The position numbers and the translations under genes were made by a program. Shown here piece by piece: positions 1-10,463 of a stretch of DNA of 64,000 nucleotides (position 1 is the first letter of the stretch; the number at the start of each line of letters is the position of its first letter). The DNA is from Luzula sylvatica (Eukaryota; Streptophyta; Magnoliopsida; Poales; Juncaceae). The DNA is taken from contig OX326958.1 of assembly GCA_946800325.1 (NCBI GenBank), forward strand, positions 61,435,793 to 61,499,792. Reading direction: 5' to 3'. The notes beneath the pieces are model-generated. The model saw only the letters and a list, made by a program, of their open reading frames with translations. It was not told the DNA's origin and did no database searches.

Positions 1-761
1 GCTGGCAAATGCACATAGCATGTTTTGGTAGATATTTTCTTATTTCCTGTTGAAAATTATTCATCAATTAATTAATTATGTCTAAATGTACTTCCAACAG
101 AAATTGATGTAACAAATTGACAATGAAAGGAAATTGTATAAAATATAATAAGAAAATATATTGATGTAACAAATTAACAACGATATGTGAATGTATAATT
201 TCAAACCATTTGACAAAAACAGCGAATAATAAACTAAGAATCTAATTATTTTTATTGAATAGAAGATTGAAAATATACATTATGGAATTATCGTTTAATT
301 AACAAAAGTCATGCACTCTTTTAAGTGGTAAACTGGTACCTAGACCACTATCTCTTTTAATATTGCTCGAATTGGTAGTAACTCGTGTGGAGATAAATTT
401 GGTTTTATGATTTTTAATATGGTAGATTAAGTTATTAACTATATAATTTGTGAGGCCTAATTTATCTGACATAATCCTGATGTATTTTTTCTTCCTCACA
501 CACGACACACTATGTTGTATATGCACCAACTCTTCAAACTTTCAATTTGAGAAGATATATTATTATGTAAAAAGAATTTAAAGATTTGAAATTTTTAATT
601 TGATGTGGCACTCAAAGAGTAGTTAAATATGTTGTGGATTGTAGAATTCAATCTAGGAAATTGAAATTATAAAAGAGTATACGAATACGAATTAGAAATA
701 TAATAGGAAAAATACATCTGTTTGTCTAATTTTTACATGCAGATTTCGCAAGTTTCGGAGT
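1..761. other. AT-rich intergenic DNA, no gene seen
   Basis: Reading both strands I find no recognisable coding segment, RNA gene or clear element end. The open frame at 299-529 (minus) has no family resemblance and lies in AT-rich, low-constraint sequence. Confidence 0.6.
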
Positions 762-1039
762 TATATATATGCAGCCCTTGAACTCAAAAAAGAGTCTTGA
801 TGAGATGCAAAAGAGAGCCAAATATGTTGATTAGTGATATTAATTAATTAATTCAATTAACAATTTAATTGATCGTTTAATTGAATTGCAAAAGAGAGCC
901 CTTGAACTCAAAATAACAAGTATTAATATTAATATATTATTAATTATTAATGTGTTAATTAAACGTATCAATTTATATTTGTTTTTACCATCCATCAAGT
1001 CTTTTGAAATGAGTTTGGAGGGACCAAGTATACTTTCCC
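762..1039. repeat. TTAATT-rich MITE, TATATG...CTTGATGAGATG family
   Basis: The left end reads TATATATGCAGCCCTTGAAC followed by CTTGATGAGATG. The right end read backwards gives TATACTTGGTCCCTCC followed by CTTGATGGATG, so the ends form imperfect terminal inverted repeats of about 45 bp. Between them is a palindromic core of TTAATT and AATTAA words. Relatives occur near 15123-15391, 22999-23275 and 36270-36470. No target-site duplication could be fixed in the AT-rich flanks, so the boundaries are approximate and the superfamily is not assigned. Confidence 0.5.
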
Positions 1040-1708
1040 ACGAGTAGTAATGTACACTCTCTAGTACGTTACATTTTTGATAACGTGAATATGATTTGAC
1101 ATCTTTAAAATTAATACATAAATACATGATTTAACATCTTAATTTATAATTTAATTATTTTAATTTATAATTGAAAATATAATGAAGATATTAAAACATA
1201 AATTAAAATATTAATTTATAAGATGTTAAATTATATTCATATCGTACAAAATATGAAAGGAGAGGTGGGGTATATCCAACATTTTCCTTTTCTCACTTCG
1301 TATATATTCTTTTCATACAATGCTGGCAAAGTATAATTCTTTTCACACGTAGATTTAGCCTATGTCTAGACTCTAGTGCAAACAATTGGGCCACTAATTT
1401 TTATGCTCACTCTTTTTCTACAACTCAATTGGGTTTTCATTTTGTGAATATTTGTACAACTGGTTCTAAGTTTTTGTTTATTAATTAGTTTGCTAAATTA
1501 TACATAAGTGTGTACACGAAATTTTTCAAACCGTCCAAACCGTCCAATCTGATCCAATCTGATCCTTTTTAAAACAAAAAACTCGCATTAACCCAATCCG
1601 ACTCATACAACTTCAAATTTTTAAATAATAATTTATGTTTATAATATAAATTATATGGTATGTTATTTTTCATAAATTAGGTAGCTATGATTATTATTAA
1701 TTCTTTTC

Positions 1709-1711
<3 letters not shown>
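1040..1711. other. Intergenic; possible older hAT end near 1508-1610
   Basis: No gene is seen. From about 1508 there is a stretch with repeated CCGTCCAA and GATCCAATCTGATCC words, beginning GTGTGTACACG. It resembles the worn left end of a hAT-type element whose right end may lie at 2670-2830 (AAACCCGTCCGACCCG). If so, the two elements at 2174 and 2831 are nested in or next to it. This is inference only. Confidence 0.3.

Positions 1712-1758
<47 letters not shown>
1712..1758. repeat. (AT)n microsatellite
   Basis: An uninterrupted AT dinucleotide run of about 23 units. It is probably length-polymorphic and useful as a marker. No associated gene. Confidence 0.95.
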
Positions 1759-1760
<2 letters not shown>

Positions 1761-2173
1761 CTTTTACCTTATATAAATATGTTTGCCAAGTAATACAAAT
1801 TTTATTAACTTAAATTATATATGACATGCTTTATTTTCTGGCAAAAATGAGTATTCGAGTTTTGTTATTTTCTGTTTTGTTTAAGAGTAAGGCCTTTTTT
1901 TTGTTCTCTTTAATAGTAGGATTTGTATTTATTTATAATATAACTATATTTGTTTTGCCATGAAATATGTAATGAGTTTGAACTTTGAAATTTTCGTATA
2001 GAATTTGTGTTATATATTTATTGCAAGAAACATGACATAAATAGAATGAGATGTTGATTATGAATGTTTAATTTTGATTTGCATGTTTGAAAAAGATTTT
2101 TTGATGATTTAATTAAAAGTATAATTTTTGTTGCACATTTTTTTTCTACCATATGAATATATATCGTTGTACT

Positions 2174-2656
2174 TAGAGGTGGCAAATCGGGTGGGTCGGG
2201 TCATAATCGGGTGGGTATTTTCGGGTTCGGGTCATTTTTATGTTCGAATTATTTTCGGGTGAAATTAAGTCGGGTCGGGTCGGGTTGTGTTCGGGTTTTA
2301 TTTTGGTCGAGTTCTTTTTGGGTTAAATTATGTGTTCGGATCAGATTCTTCGGGTTCGGGTTATGTCGGGTTTGAATTAATTCGGCTGCGGACAAAAATA
2401 ATAACTAAAATTTCAAATTATAAGATTTGATTCAACTAGTAAATTCGGATTATATTCGGGTCTCGGGTTACTCGGTTTCGGATCGGGTCAAGTTCGGGTA
2501 ACATATAAAACATCTACTTTTGGGTTCGGGTTATTTAGTCTCGGGTTGGTCCGAGTCGGGTTGTTTGATTTTCGTAAATTTTGTCTAGTCAGGTCGGGTC
2601 GGGCTTCAGGTTACTCGGGTCAGTTTTTCGGATTCGGGTCAACTTTGTCAGCTCTA
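2174..2656. mobile_element. Non-autonomous hAT element filled with CGGGT-rich repeats
   Basis: The element begins TAGAGGTGGCAAATCGGG and ends TTTGTCAGCTCTA, which read as inverted repeats of each other. It is flanked on both sides by the same 8 bp, GTTGTACT (2166-2173 and 2657-2664). An 8-bp target duplication and a TAGNGGTGGCAAA terminus are hallmarks of the hAT superfamily. The interior is a degenerate minisatellite of TCGGGT and TCGGGTTCGGG words with no transposase. The perfect duplication suggests the insertion is not very old. Confidence 0.85.
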
Positions 2657-2830
2657 GTTGTACTATGTACTTATAAAAAAAATCTTATCACCTGCCCAAC
2701 CCGGTCAAGATGGATTTCAAAAAAATTGTAAATCTCATGGGTTGGGTTTGATTGGCAAAATGAAAATCCGTTCTAATCGAGTTGGTTATAGTTTCGGTCA
2801 AAACCCGTCCGACCCGATCTACATAACACC
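2657..2830. other. Spacer between the two hAT elements
   Basis: Contains degenerate CCCAACCCGG and CCCGTCCGACCCG words on the opposite strand to the neighbouring elements. It may be part of an older related element. Long open frames across it are composition artefacts. Confidence 0.35.
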
Positions 2831-3432
2831 TAGAGGTGGCAATCGGGCGGGTCGGATCGGGTCGGGTCATTTCGGGTTCGGGTCGTTTCGGTTTGCGGGT
2901 CATCGGGTCGTTCGGGTCGAGGGTCGTTCGGGTTCGGGTCGTTTCGGTTTTCGGGTCATTTGCTTTCGGATCGTTTCGGTTTTCGGGTCATTCGGGTTCG
3001 CGTCATTCGTTTTTCGGGTCATTCGGTTCCGGGTCGTTTCGGTATTCGGATCATTCGGTTCCAGGTCGTTTCGGGTCATTCGGGTCTTGGCTATTTTGAT
3101 TTTCGGGTCATTTGAATTTCGCAAAATTTGATTTCGAATCATTCGATTTTTCAAAAATTTAGTTTTCGGATAATTCGAGATTTATTTTATTGATTTCAAG
3201 ACATTTTAGCAATATTATATTGATTTTTAACAATAATATTTAATTTTCGGTCATTCTGGTCGCAAGTTTCGGGCCATTCGGGTTTCGGGTCGTTCGGTTT
3301 CGGGTCGATTTCGGGTTCGGGTCAATTTCGGGTTCGGGTCATTCGATTTCGGATTCGGGTTCGGGTCGTTGACTTTTCAACATTTTCGGTTCGGGTCATT
3401 TTTTTCGGTCGAGTCAGATTTTGCCAGCACTA
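2831..3432. mobile_element. Second CGGGTC-rich non-autonomous hAT element
   Basis: Starts TAGAGGTGGCAATCGGGC and ends GATTTTGCCAGCACTA, again inverted terminal repeats. The flanks are ATAACACC (2823-2830) and GTAACACC (3433-3440), an 8-bp target duplication with one mismatch. The interior is a longer array of TCGGGTCNTTTCGG-type words. It matches the neighbour at 2174-2656 in ends and repeat type but differs in length and repeat phasing. No transposase is encoded. Open frames on both strands, rich in Arg, Gly, Phe and Ser, come purely from the repeat. Confidence 0.82.
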
Positions 3433-3604
3433 GTAACACCCCTAATCATACAAACAATAATTAGCTCATGCCAATGTTACTTGGATACCTACATAATCAA
3501 ATTATAAAAAAACGACTAAATGGAGGAGGCTTGGTGGTCCTCAATCCATTAATGCCAATGAAAAAAAACGAATAAATGAAAAAGATTTGGTGATTCTTCA
3601 TACA

Positions 3605-4110
3605 TTGATGTCAATATAACTTGAACACACAACCTCACAACATAAGTTGTTTGTGTCTCACACTCAACCAACTAGGCTATGAGTCATTTAACAGAGAATA
3701 AAATGAGAAATGTATGTTTTTCATTCACTCAATAAAACTTGAACTCATAACATAAGATTTTTGTGTCAAACACTCAACCAGTTAAGCTATGACCCATTGA
3801 CAAGAATTGATATCAAAATTTTCAAATATGAGCTATCAAACACTCACAACATATGGGCTATCAAGTTTTTTCATATATATATATGAAAAAATTTCATATG
3901 TCATTAATTAATTAATATCAGCGAGAATTGAACACGTAACCTCCCACAACATATGATTTTTTATGTCTCACACTCATCCAACTGAGATATGGATTCACTG
4001 ACTGATTAATAATTTTATTTTATTTAACACTTCTTCGGTAAACTTGATCAAACCCTCTCTAACATATGATTTTATTTCAACTCAATCAATTAGGTTAAGA
4101 GGTGATTGAC
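3605..4110 (-). repeat. Array of degenerate tRNA-derived SINE copies
   Basis: Four adjacent copies, read on the minus strand, begin at about 3690, 3800, 4000 and 4110. Each has an A-box-like TAGTTGGTTGAGTG word, then GAGACACAAA or a variant, TTGTGAGGTT, and a B-box-like GTGTTCAAG. These are the internal pol III promoter boxes of tRNA-derived SINEs. The copies are diverged and separated by body sequence related to AAATGGAGGA. A further copy lies at 14617-14735 on the plus strand. The family is recognised from the boxes only; no poly(A) tails remain. Confidence 0.55.
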
Positions 4111-4878
4111 AGATTTATATGTGTTGATTAAACAAAGGAGTATTTCCAACCTTTCAAAAACAATTGAAATGTACTTTAATTAAATTGGTAAAATAACCCT
4201 CTATAAATAAATATTCAGAAACTATCTTCTCAGAAACCCTTCCAAAAGTCTGGTGGCGCAATCATTTTTTAAAATATCATTAGTTTAAATCTTAAATATG
4301 GTTAGCTTAAATTTATTCATTAATGCTTTATTTAATTAAACACATTGCAATATTAACAATAATAACTTAAATAATTTAACTTACATAGTTTATAACTAAA
4401 TTGAAAAATTATTTATTTTAATTAATAATTATGAATTAGTTAAAAATGAATTTCAATTTATTGAATTAAATAGAAAAGTTTTATTTTAATTAATTACGAA
4501 TTGAGTAATAGTTAAATAGTTAGTTAATTTAAAAGGGAAATTTAATTTAATTTAAATAAAAAGAAAATTTATTATTTTAATTATTTATGAATTAAACATG
4601 TCCGTTAATTTTAAATGTGTTTGTTTAATTACATTAAATATTAATGATTAAATTAACTAAAGATATTTTAAAGAATGATGCTATCACCGAACTTTTAAAG
4701 GGTGGTTTTAGTTCCGTTTTGGAATAGTTTTAGAATGTTTCTGAAAATTGAATTATTTCTCGAATTATGAAAGAATAAAAAAACAACTGCTCCCAACATT
4801 AATTAATTAAAGTGTATTACATAACCAATAAAATTCATATATTCATTGTGTGTCATTTTGAATGTTTTGGTGGCATTT
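4111..4878. other. AT-rich intergenic DNA, nothing recognised
   Basis: Dominated by AATTTAATT and TTAAT words with no clear element termini and no coding signal. Confidence 0.6.
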
Positions 4879-4990
4879 GTTTTTTTTTTTTTTTTTTTTA
4901 CAAGTCCGGACACACACACTCGAACCCTGCACCACTGAGAAGTGAGGTTAAATACCATCCGCTTGAACAAGTTTAAATTAGAATAACATT
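4879..4990 (-). repeat. SINE-like retroposon with poly(A) tail
   Basis: Read on the minus strand, the sequence runs from TTCAAGCGGATGG (A-box-like) to GGGTTCGAGTGTG (B-box-like), then TCCGGACTTGT and a run of about 20 A (plus-strand T run near 4880-4899). Internal pol III boxes followed by a homopolymer tail are typical of a tRNA-derived SINE. It is distinct from the array at 3.6-4.1 kb. The target duplication is unclear. Confidence 0.5.
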
Positions 4991-4999
4991 TTTTATTTG

Positions 5000-6229
5000 T
5001 TAGAATAAATAGCAAAATAATATGTTATTCATTTATTTTATATAGAATGTTTTGGTGTAATGTGCTACTAGCATAAATAACATTTTTTATTTGTTAACAA
5101 GTTCAAATTAGAAATGTATTTATCCTGTACTTAGATGACTGGTTTTAACGGACTTGGTCGAATCGAATGTACTTTGACCTTAGTATATTCACTTATGAAA
5201 ATTAATGAATACTTTGTGCTTTACCAAATCAAAGTTGATATTGATTATATAAATGAGAGATGTACCGTTAAACGCTGATTATTTACCATTGTAAAATAAT
5301 ATTTCCACACATATTACTAACACATAAGCAGGATCGGAATCATAAATTAATATGGGAGGACATGAACGTAATATTTTAATTTGTAATTTTTAACTAATAT
5401 TCATAATTATTTACCATTGTAAAATAATTTTTACAATGTATATAAAATAATTTTTAACTGATTATTTACCATTGTAAAATATAAAAATACAGGACATTCG
5501 AAATATATTAACTAAGGAAGACAAAAAGGAACATGTCAAGTATATACTGTATTAAAGTTGTATATTATCTTGTTCGTTAAGAAAAATTAGGTAATCTCAT
5601 TTTCAATGTAGACAATTAAATAGTTAGTGAAAAATCATCATCGACCATATTATGAAGTCTCATCTTGACAATCTTGAAGGTTAAAAGAAAGGTGTTTGAT
5701 CGTCGGCGCAGAAGCTGAAAGCGCTAAAACCAAATGTCGAAGTTTATCGACTGAAAAAACATCTCAGATTTTCTGGTTTTTGCTAGCGCGACGAAAATTT
5801 GAAATTGTCGACAAATCCCTCGCGCGATCATTCGACACATCAATTTGATAATGTCATAATTGACACCTTACAAGAATCATTTCTTGCTCATTAAAATTCA
5901 TAGGATACAAATTTTCGACTAACTCGCATATGTCATTTATGTCGAATGACTCATACGAGTTTTTTATGTTCAAATAGTTGCTCTAGATAAAGAGTTCGGT
6001 AACTTGTTACACGAATCTATTATTTAACTCTTGCAATAGTTGGTCAATTGTCTCGATAAACATGTCAACACAAACATTAACTCCATTTTTAATCGACGAG
6101 AACTTATTATATTCGAGCAGAAAACATCAAAATCTAAAATTGACGCACGTTGTTTCGACGAGAACTTATTATATCCATCTTTCTAGAGTCTTATTCTTTT
6201 TATAATTTCTAAATTCTAAAAATAATCAC
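5000..6229. other. Intergenic, probable old transposon debris
   Basis: No intact gene. ATTTACCATTGTAAAATA recurs near 5282, 5408 and 5463. From 5690 the composition becomes more mixed (GTCGGCGCAGAAGC, GCTAGCGCGACG), suggesting degraded retroelement sequence, but no domain can be named. Confidence 0.4.
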
Positions 6230-7060
6230 TGTTCCAAGAAGATTGGCGAAAGAGTTTAAAGAGAAATTTGAGTTGCTAATCATAGATGAATCCGTGTACC
6301 ACACATGGGACAGCGGAACATACGGGAATCACCCAAAAACTAGGATCTCGTATCGATCAAATTTGTGAACGGAAGAAAGAGTTGTGATTCAATACCTCAC
6401 CGAATTCATAGTGTACGAAGGGTTGAAGCATAATCTTCCATCTTGCAGTTCTTATTCCGGGTTGAAACGATTAAGCTTTCACACTTAATCCGCCACAAAT
6501 TTCTTTTTCATAGAGAATTAAGGATTTTTCTAGTTCAATCATCAATTCCTTGTATGATATATCACTCTTAATCTTCCGAATTTAACTAACTAATAGGAGC
6601 AATAATTTCTCAAAATTATCCCCAATTTACAGTAGATAATATATTGGTCGGGGAGAGAAACACGTTTTGCACTATATATAAGATATAAATCATCAAAATA
6701 CACCTCTAGAAAAAACGGCCTTATGAAACTCTAAAAAACTGCTCCCAACCTTTGACTAACCCGTACGAGCGAAAATGATAAATCGTTCAAAACGAAAAAA
6801 GTCTTTATGAACGTTCTATATAATCTAATTATCTATCCATCTCAATTTAGCCCATCCCAATTGTAGTTTGGATGACAAATTTAAGACAAATTTACTAAAA
6901 ATGTGTAAAATTATCGCACCCTTTCGGTATTCAATTAAAACGAAAATGATACATCTTTTAAATAAAAAATAAAGCCTTTATGAAAATTTTATATAATCTT
7001 ATTATCTATCCAATCCAATTTGGACCATCCAAATCTGAGTTAGCATGTGCAAGTTGTGGC
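6230..7060 (-). mobile_element. LTR-like promoter region of a retrotransposon, minus strand
   Basis: On the minus strand there is a TATA box (TATATATAG, plus 6672-6680) followed by a leader of several hundred bases without an open frame. Upstream of the TATA, two copies of a box reading on the plus strand TATAATCTAATTATCTATCC, then CAATTT(A/G)G(C/A)CCATCC, lie at about 6818-6866 and 6987-7035. The same box sits upstream of the minus-strand TATA at 56.17 kb. This layout suits an LTR U3-R region. LTR ends, primer-binding site and coding domains were not found. Confidence 0.4.
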
Positions 7061-7878
7061 AGTTTTATTAAAAAATATTATGTTGAATTTTCTAGTTTTT
7101 GTGGTAATTTTCATACAATCATTTCTTGGTCAATGTATAAATTATTTCGTTATAGCTTTCAGCACTCGTCTTAATACTTAATCCTTCAAGTACTTGCCTA
7201 ATTCTCAAATCAAAGATTCTAAATTGGTCGAAAATCATGTTGAAATTGTGAGATAACATTGTCATACAATAATAAAATTTTCAAATAAACGAGCATAGTT
7301 GTGAACGATTTTTGGTGAGCAAATGAAAGCGGAAAATTGCTGATAATTTTCAAATCCATAGATCTTAAAAGAATCAAAAACTTTGGTATTCTTATAATTT
7401 TCTTATTTTCAATATAAACCAGTCAAAAACAATGTTGAAGTTGTAACAAAAATAATTCTGAAATTCCTAAAAAATAGTTTCGTCGCTCTAGCTGGTGAAA
7501 TAACTAGTCCTGTAAATTTGGAAAATAACATGTTATTTTGCAAATTGAGTTTTTTTTTTTTAATGCTATATATATAAAAAGAATCTATTGAAATACGAAA
7601 TCAATCACAAAAGATATAACATAATGCTAAATCAAAAGATATATTATCCACATTTACAACCGATTTTCAATTCCCCCAATTAACTTCGTAACTTCTCAAA
7701 TGTAAGATCTTTTTTTCTGCATTAAGCATAATTCTAGTGCTTTAAGATTTTCCCAAATTTACAGTCTTTAAAGTGGTAGCAATTCTGCTTTCCTTTGCCA
7801 CAAAATCATATCAAAATTAAAATTAAACGTAACTAAACCTTTCAAAAAATATTTTTGCTTTACTTATTTTCATTTTTT
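7061..7878. other. Intergenic, downstream of the DUF241 gene
   Basis: No coding signal. The last 150-200 bp before 7879 probably include the 3' UTR and poly(A) site of the minus-strand gene. A T run is present near 7551-7560. Confidence 0.5.
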
Positions 7879-8850
7879 TTAGATGCTTGGTGTCAAAATA
7901 TTTAGAAGACAAACCCTAGCATTAACCAGAGCTCGGAAAAACTCCCCACTGCTGATCTCCAGTGCCTTCATGCAAGTCTCTAATCCATCTAGTCTTTCAA
8001 TTGCCAGATCCCTCTCCAGTTCCTCCCTCTCCATTCTCCCCTCCAGTGTCCCATTTTTGCCCCTCTCTAGTGCTCTCTTTCTCGCCCTCCCTTTCCATCT
8101 GATCAAATCCACCACCCACCATATCCTCATCAACTTCACCGGATTTTCCGAGCTCAGCACCGGCGCGACCGGCTTCATTGCCTCGTCTGACAGCTTCGCA
8201 AGACCGTACATCAACTCAGCCAACGCATCTCCAAGAGCAAAAGCCGCATCACAAATGGAAACAGGAATCGTAGCCACCCCAGATTTATCAGCCGACAGTG
8301 AGGTCTCCGGAGGCAACGACGGAGGCAGTGTTCTCGCCGCGTATCTTGCTTCAGAAGCAAGACCAGATATTTCTCGGCAAGCACGCTGCTGGGCTCGAAC
8401 GGCGGGTGCCAAACGGGTCGGATCTCGAAGGCGTAACCCGGCACATATCTCCGCCTGAAGGTGTAAAAGATTTATCAATGACATTCTGAAGGATTGTTGC
8501 GTATCTGCTAGTCTCAATAGATCATCCAAAAAAGGGTCAGTAATGGCGGAGTTCCGAAGCATCTCCGCTGCTTGTGGATGGTTGAGAAGATCCGACAAGG
8601 ACATCAAGACACCAGAAACCAGAGCAGCTCCGTCAGCGAACCACGTGGCGGAGACGGAGGTGGATTGGGTTCCGGTGAAGGTCGACCAGACTGTGAGGGA
8701 CGCGACGGCATCGTCTAGGTTGTCGACGATTGGGTGAAAGTGGACAGGTAGACTTGTGGATCGGATCTTGTAAGCCGAACGCTTAACGGAGCTCCGATTA
8801 GGGGTGGGTTTTGGTGATGGAAAAGAAAGCGTCCTCCGAACGCCTCCCAT
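7879..8850 (-). CDS. DUF241 family protein, single exon
   Basis: A 323-residue intronless frame whose composition is clearly coding against AT-rich surroundings. The N-terminus has the family's typical entry, a basic Ser/Pro-rich lead and then YKIRSTSLPVHFHPIVDNLDD (about residues 27-47), near the RSxSxPxxxHP pattern of plant DUF241 proteins. The rest is predicted helical, with SLSDLLNHPQ, an Arg-rich middle (RLRDPTRLAPAVRAQQRACREISG), and a charged coiled-coil-like section (about 255-285) before a final helix with LEXCMKALE. DUF241 proteins are a plant-specific family of unknown function, distantly related to BYPASS1-type proteins; I assign no reaction. There is no signal peptide or membrane segment. 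A TATA-like TAATATAAG lies about 50 bp upstream on the minus strand. Plus-strand frames over this gene are antisense shadows. Confidence 0.9.
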   Translation of the reverse strand: MGGVRRTLSFPSPKPTPNRSSVKRSAYKIRSTSLPVHFHPIVDNLDDAVASLTVWSTFTGTQSTSVSATWFADGAALVSGVLMSLSDLLNHPQAAEMLRNSAITDPFLDDLLRLADTQQSFRMSLINLLHLQAEICAGLRLRDPTRLAPAVRAQQRACREISGLASEARYAARTLPPSLPPETSLSADKSGVATIPVSICDAAFALGDALAELMYGLAKLSDEAMKPVAPVLSSENPVKLMRIWWVVDLIRWKGRARKRALERGKNGTLEGRMEREELERDLAIERLDGLETCMKALEISSGEFFRALVNARVCLLNILTPSI

Positions 8851-10463
8851 TTCTTCTCTCTCTTCTACTTCTGTTAAATTGGAGAAGTTTAGAAGGCTTA
8901 TATTAGCTTGGATAATTTTGCACTAAATATTTCAGTAATTAATGGAATATTTGTTGGAATGTTCGTTGAACTGAGGAGCGAGTGTTAATGGTATAATCTA
9001 TAATATGTTTTGGTGTAGGAGGAGTGTTGTACACCGGGTGTGGGAGAAATTATGAAGATGTGCCGGGAATTTATGCGTAATACGTGGCAATTATGTAGTG
9101 GTTGGATTTATCGCTGGAGAGAGTAGAGATATTAATCGGACTAATAGCCTGATACGATACAATGAATGTTGGTTTTAGTGCTGACCTCATTTAGCACCTA
9201 AATGAATAGTAACTTAGAAAGTAATAAATGTTCTCTAATTAAAAAATAATTATCATGAATAGTAAGTTAGGAATTAAAAAATTATTATTGTAGTATATTT
9301 ACAAAAATTATAATTCATAAACGTATTTTTACATACCAAAAACTTCATATAATATATTACACAATATTAATTATATTAATTAAAATAATGAAAGTTCAAA
9401 TGGATTTATACAACAATATTTTAGGTGACAAATACAATACACTAATACAATATCCGCGACGACTGTGATGCGGGTTTGGTAAATTGTTTTATTTCTATTA
9501 CAATTTTCATAACCAAACTCGCTAAGAAAAATTGAATCAAACTTGTCAATAATTTCATAATCTATATGGTTGAATGTTTGACATTATATGATCATATGTT
9601 TGAAATCGTATGTGGTGAATTACAGAGACATCATATAAAAGTAAATATCAAGTAACGATAAGCGATCGTTTGTCGTTGAGTGTCATTCAAAAATAAAAAA
9701 ATATATAATTAAAGTTTAATAGTTAATTTTGACTAAATTATTTTATCTTCAACCGGCACAAAATAAATAAAAGGTATTTTATTTAGTCTTTCCTTGCAGC
9801 TAATTATAAAATTAAACCAAAATATATTAGTTCATTTTTTTACCATTATATAGAGACAATATCACAAACAGGTTGTGTGCAGGTTAGGAAAAGCAAAATA
9901 AAATTAAACATGAACAAATTTCATTGCAGGTTAGGAAAAGCCAGAATCGAACCAATTATGATATGCAGTTTCTGAATCATAAAAAAACGAAAATATAATA
10001 ATGTCGTGTAATTATCTAATTTTTCACATTAAATAGTAACAATATAAAAAAATATGAGAAATTTTTTTTATAACTTGTCAGAAAGAAGAATAAGAAGTTT
10101 TAATTTTTTTTTTGTTGTTTAATATTGCTGAAGTGAAGTACTAGTGAAAAGGATGTGTTTAATATTGCAATTATCTTTGTATGATAGAACTTCAAATTGT
10201 GTCCATAACATTCTTTCCACGGCATTGAATCGAGGAGAACTGTAAAACCTAAAATAAAGACGTGCTGATTTGTAAATTATGAGAATTTAGTGACAGAATT
10301 TGAGAGAATTGAGGCCAAATTGGTCTTAGTCGAGGCATAATTGCAAATTTTGGTGGCTCATTTGTGGACTGTGGTTTAATGGCAAAATAATTTCTTCCAA
10401 ATTGTAACACATTTGCTCTGTTGAAAAAACAATTGTTGATAAAATTAAAGTAATAAAAATTAA
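8851..10463. other. Upstream region of the DUF241 gene and AT-rich spacer
   Basis: The first 100 bp should hold the promoter and 5' UTR of the DUF241 gene. A segment at about 9053-9105 (GAAGATGTGCC, GAATTTATGCG, CGTGGC) recurs diverged at about 13629-13680. The word GCAGGTTAGGAAAAG occurs at about 9880 and 9927. No further gene is seen. Confidence 0.5.

Noticed and set aside
2546..3154. Overlapping open frames on both strands rich in Gly, Arg, Ser and Phe or Arg, Thr, Pro and Asn
   Set aside because: They are translations of the CGGGTC minisatellite inside hAT elements; every frame of such a repeat stays open.
7883..8737. Plus-strand frames of up to 191 residues
   Set aside because: They are antisense to the well-supported DUF241 gene and match no family.
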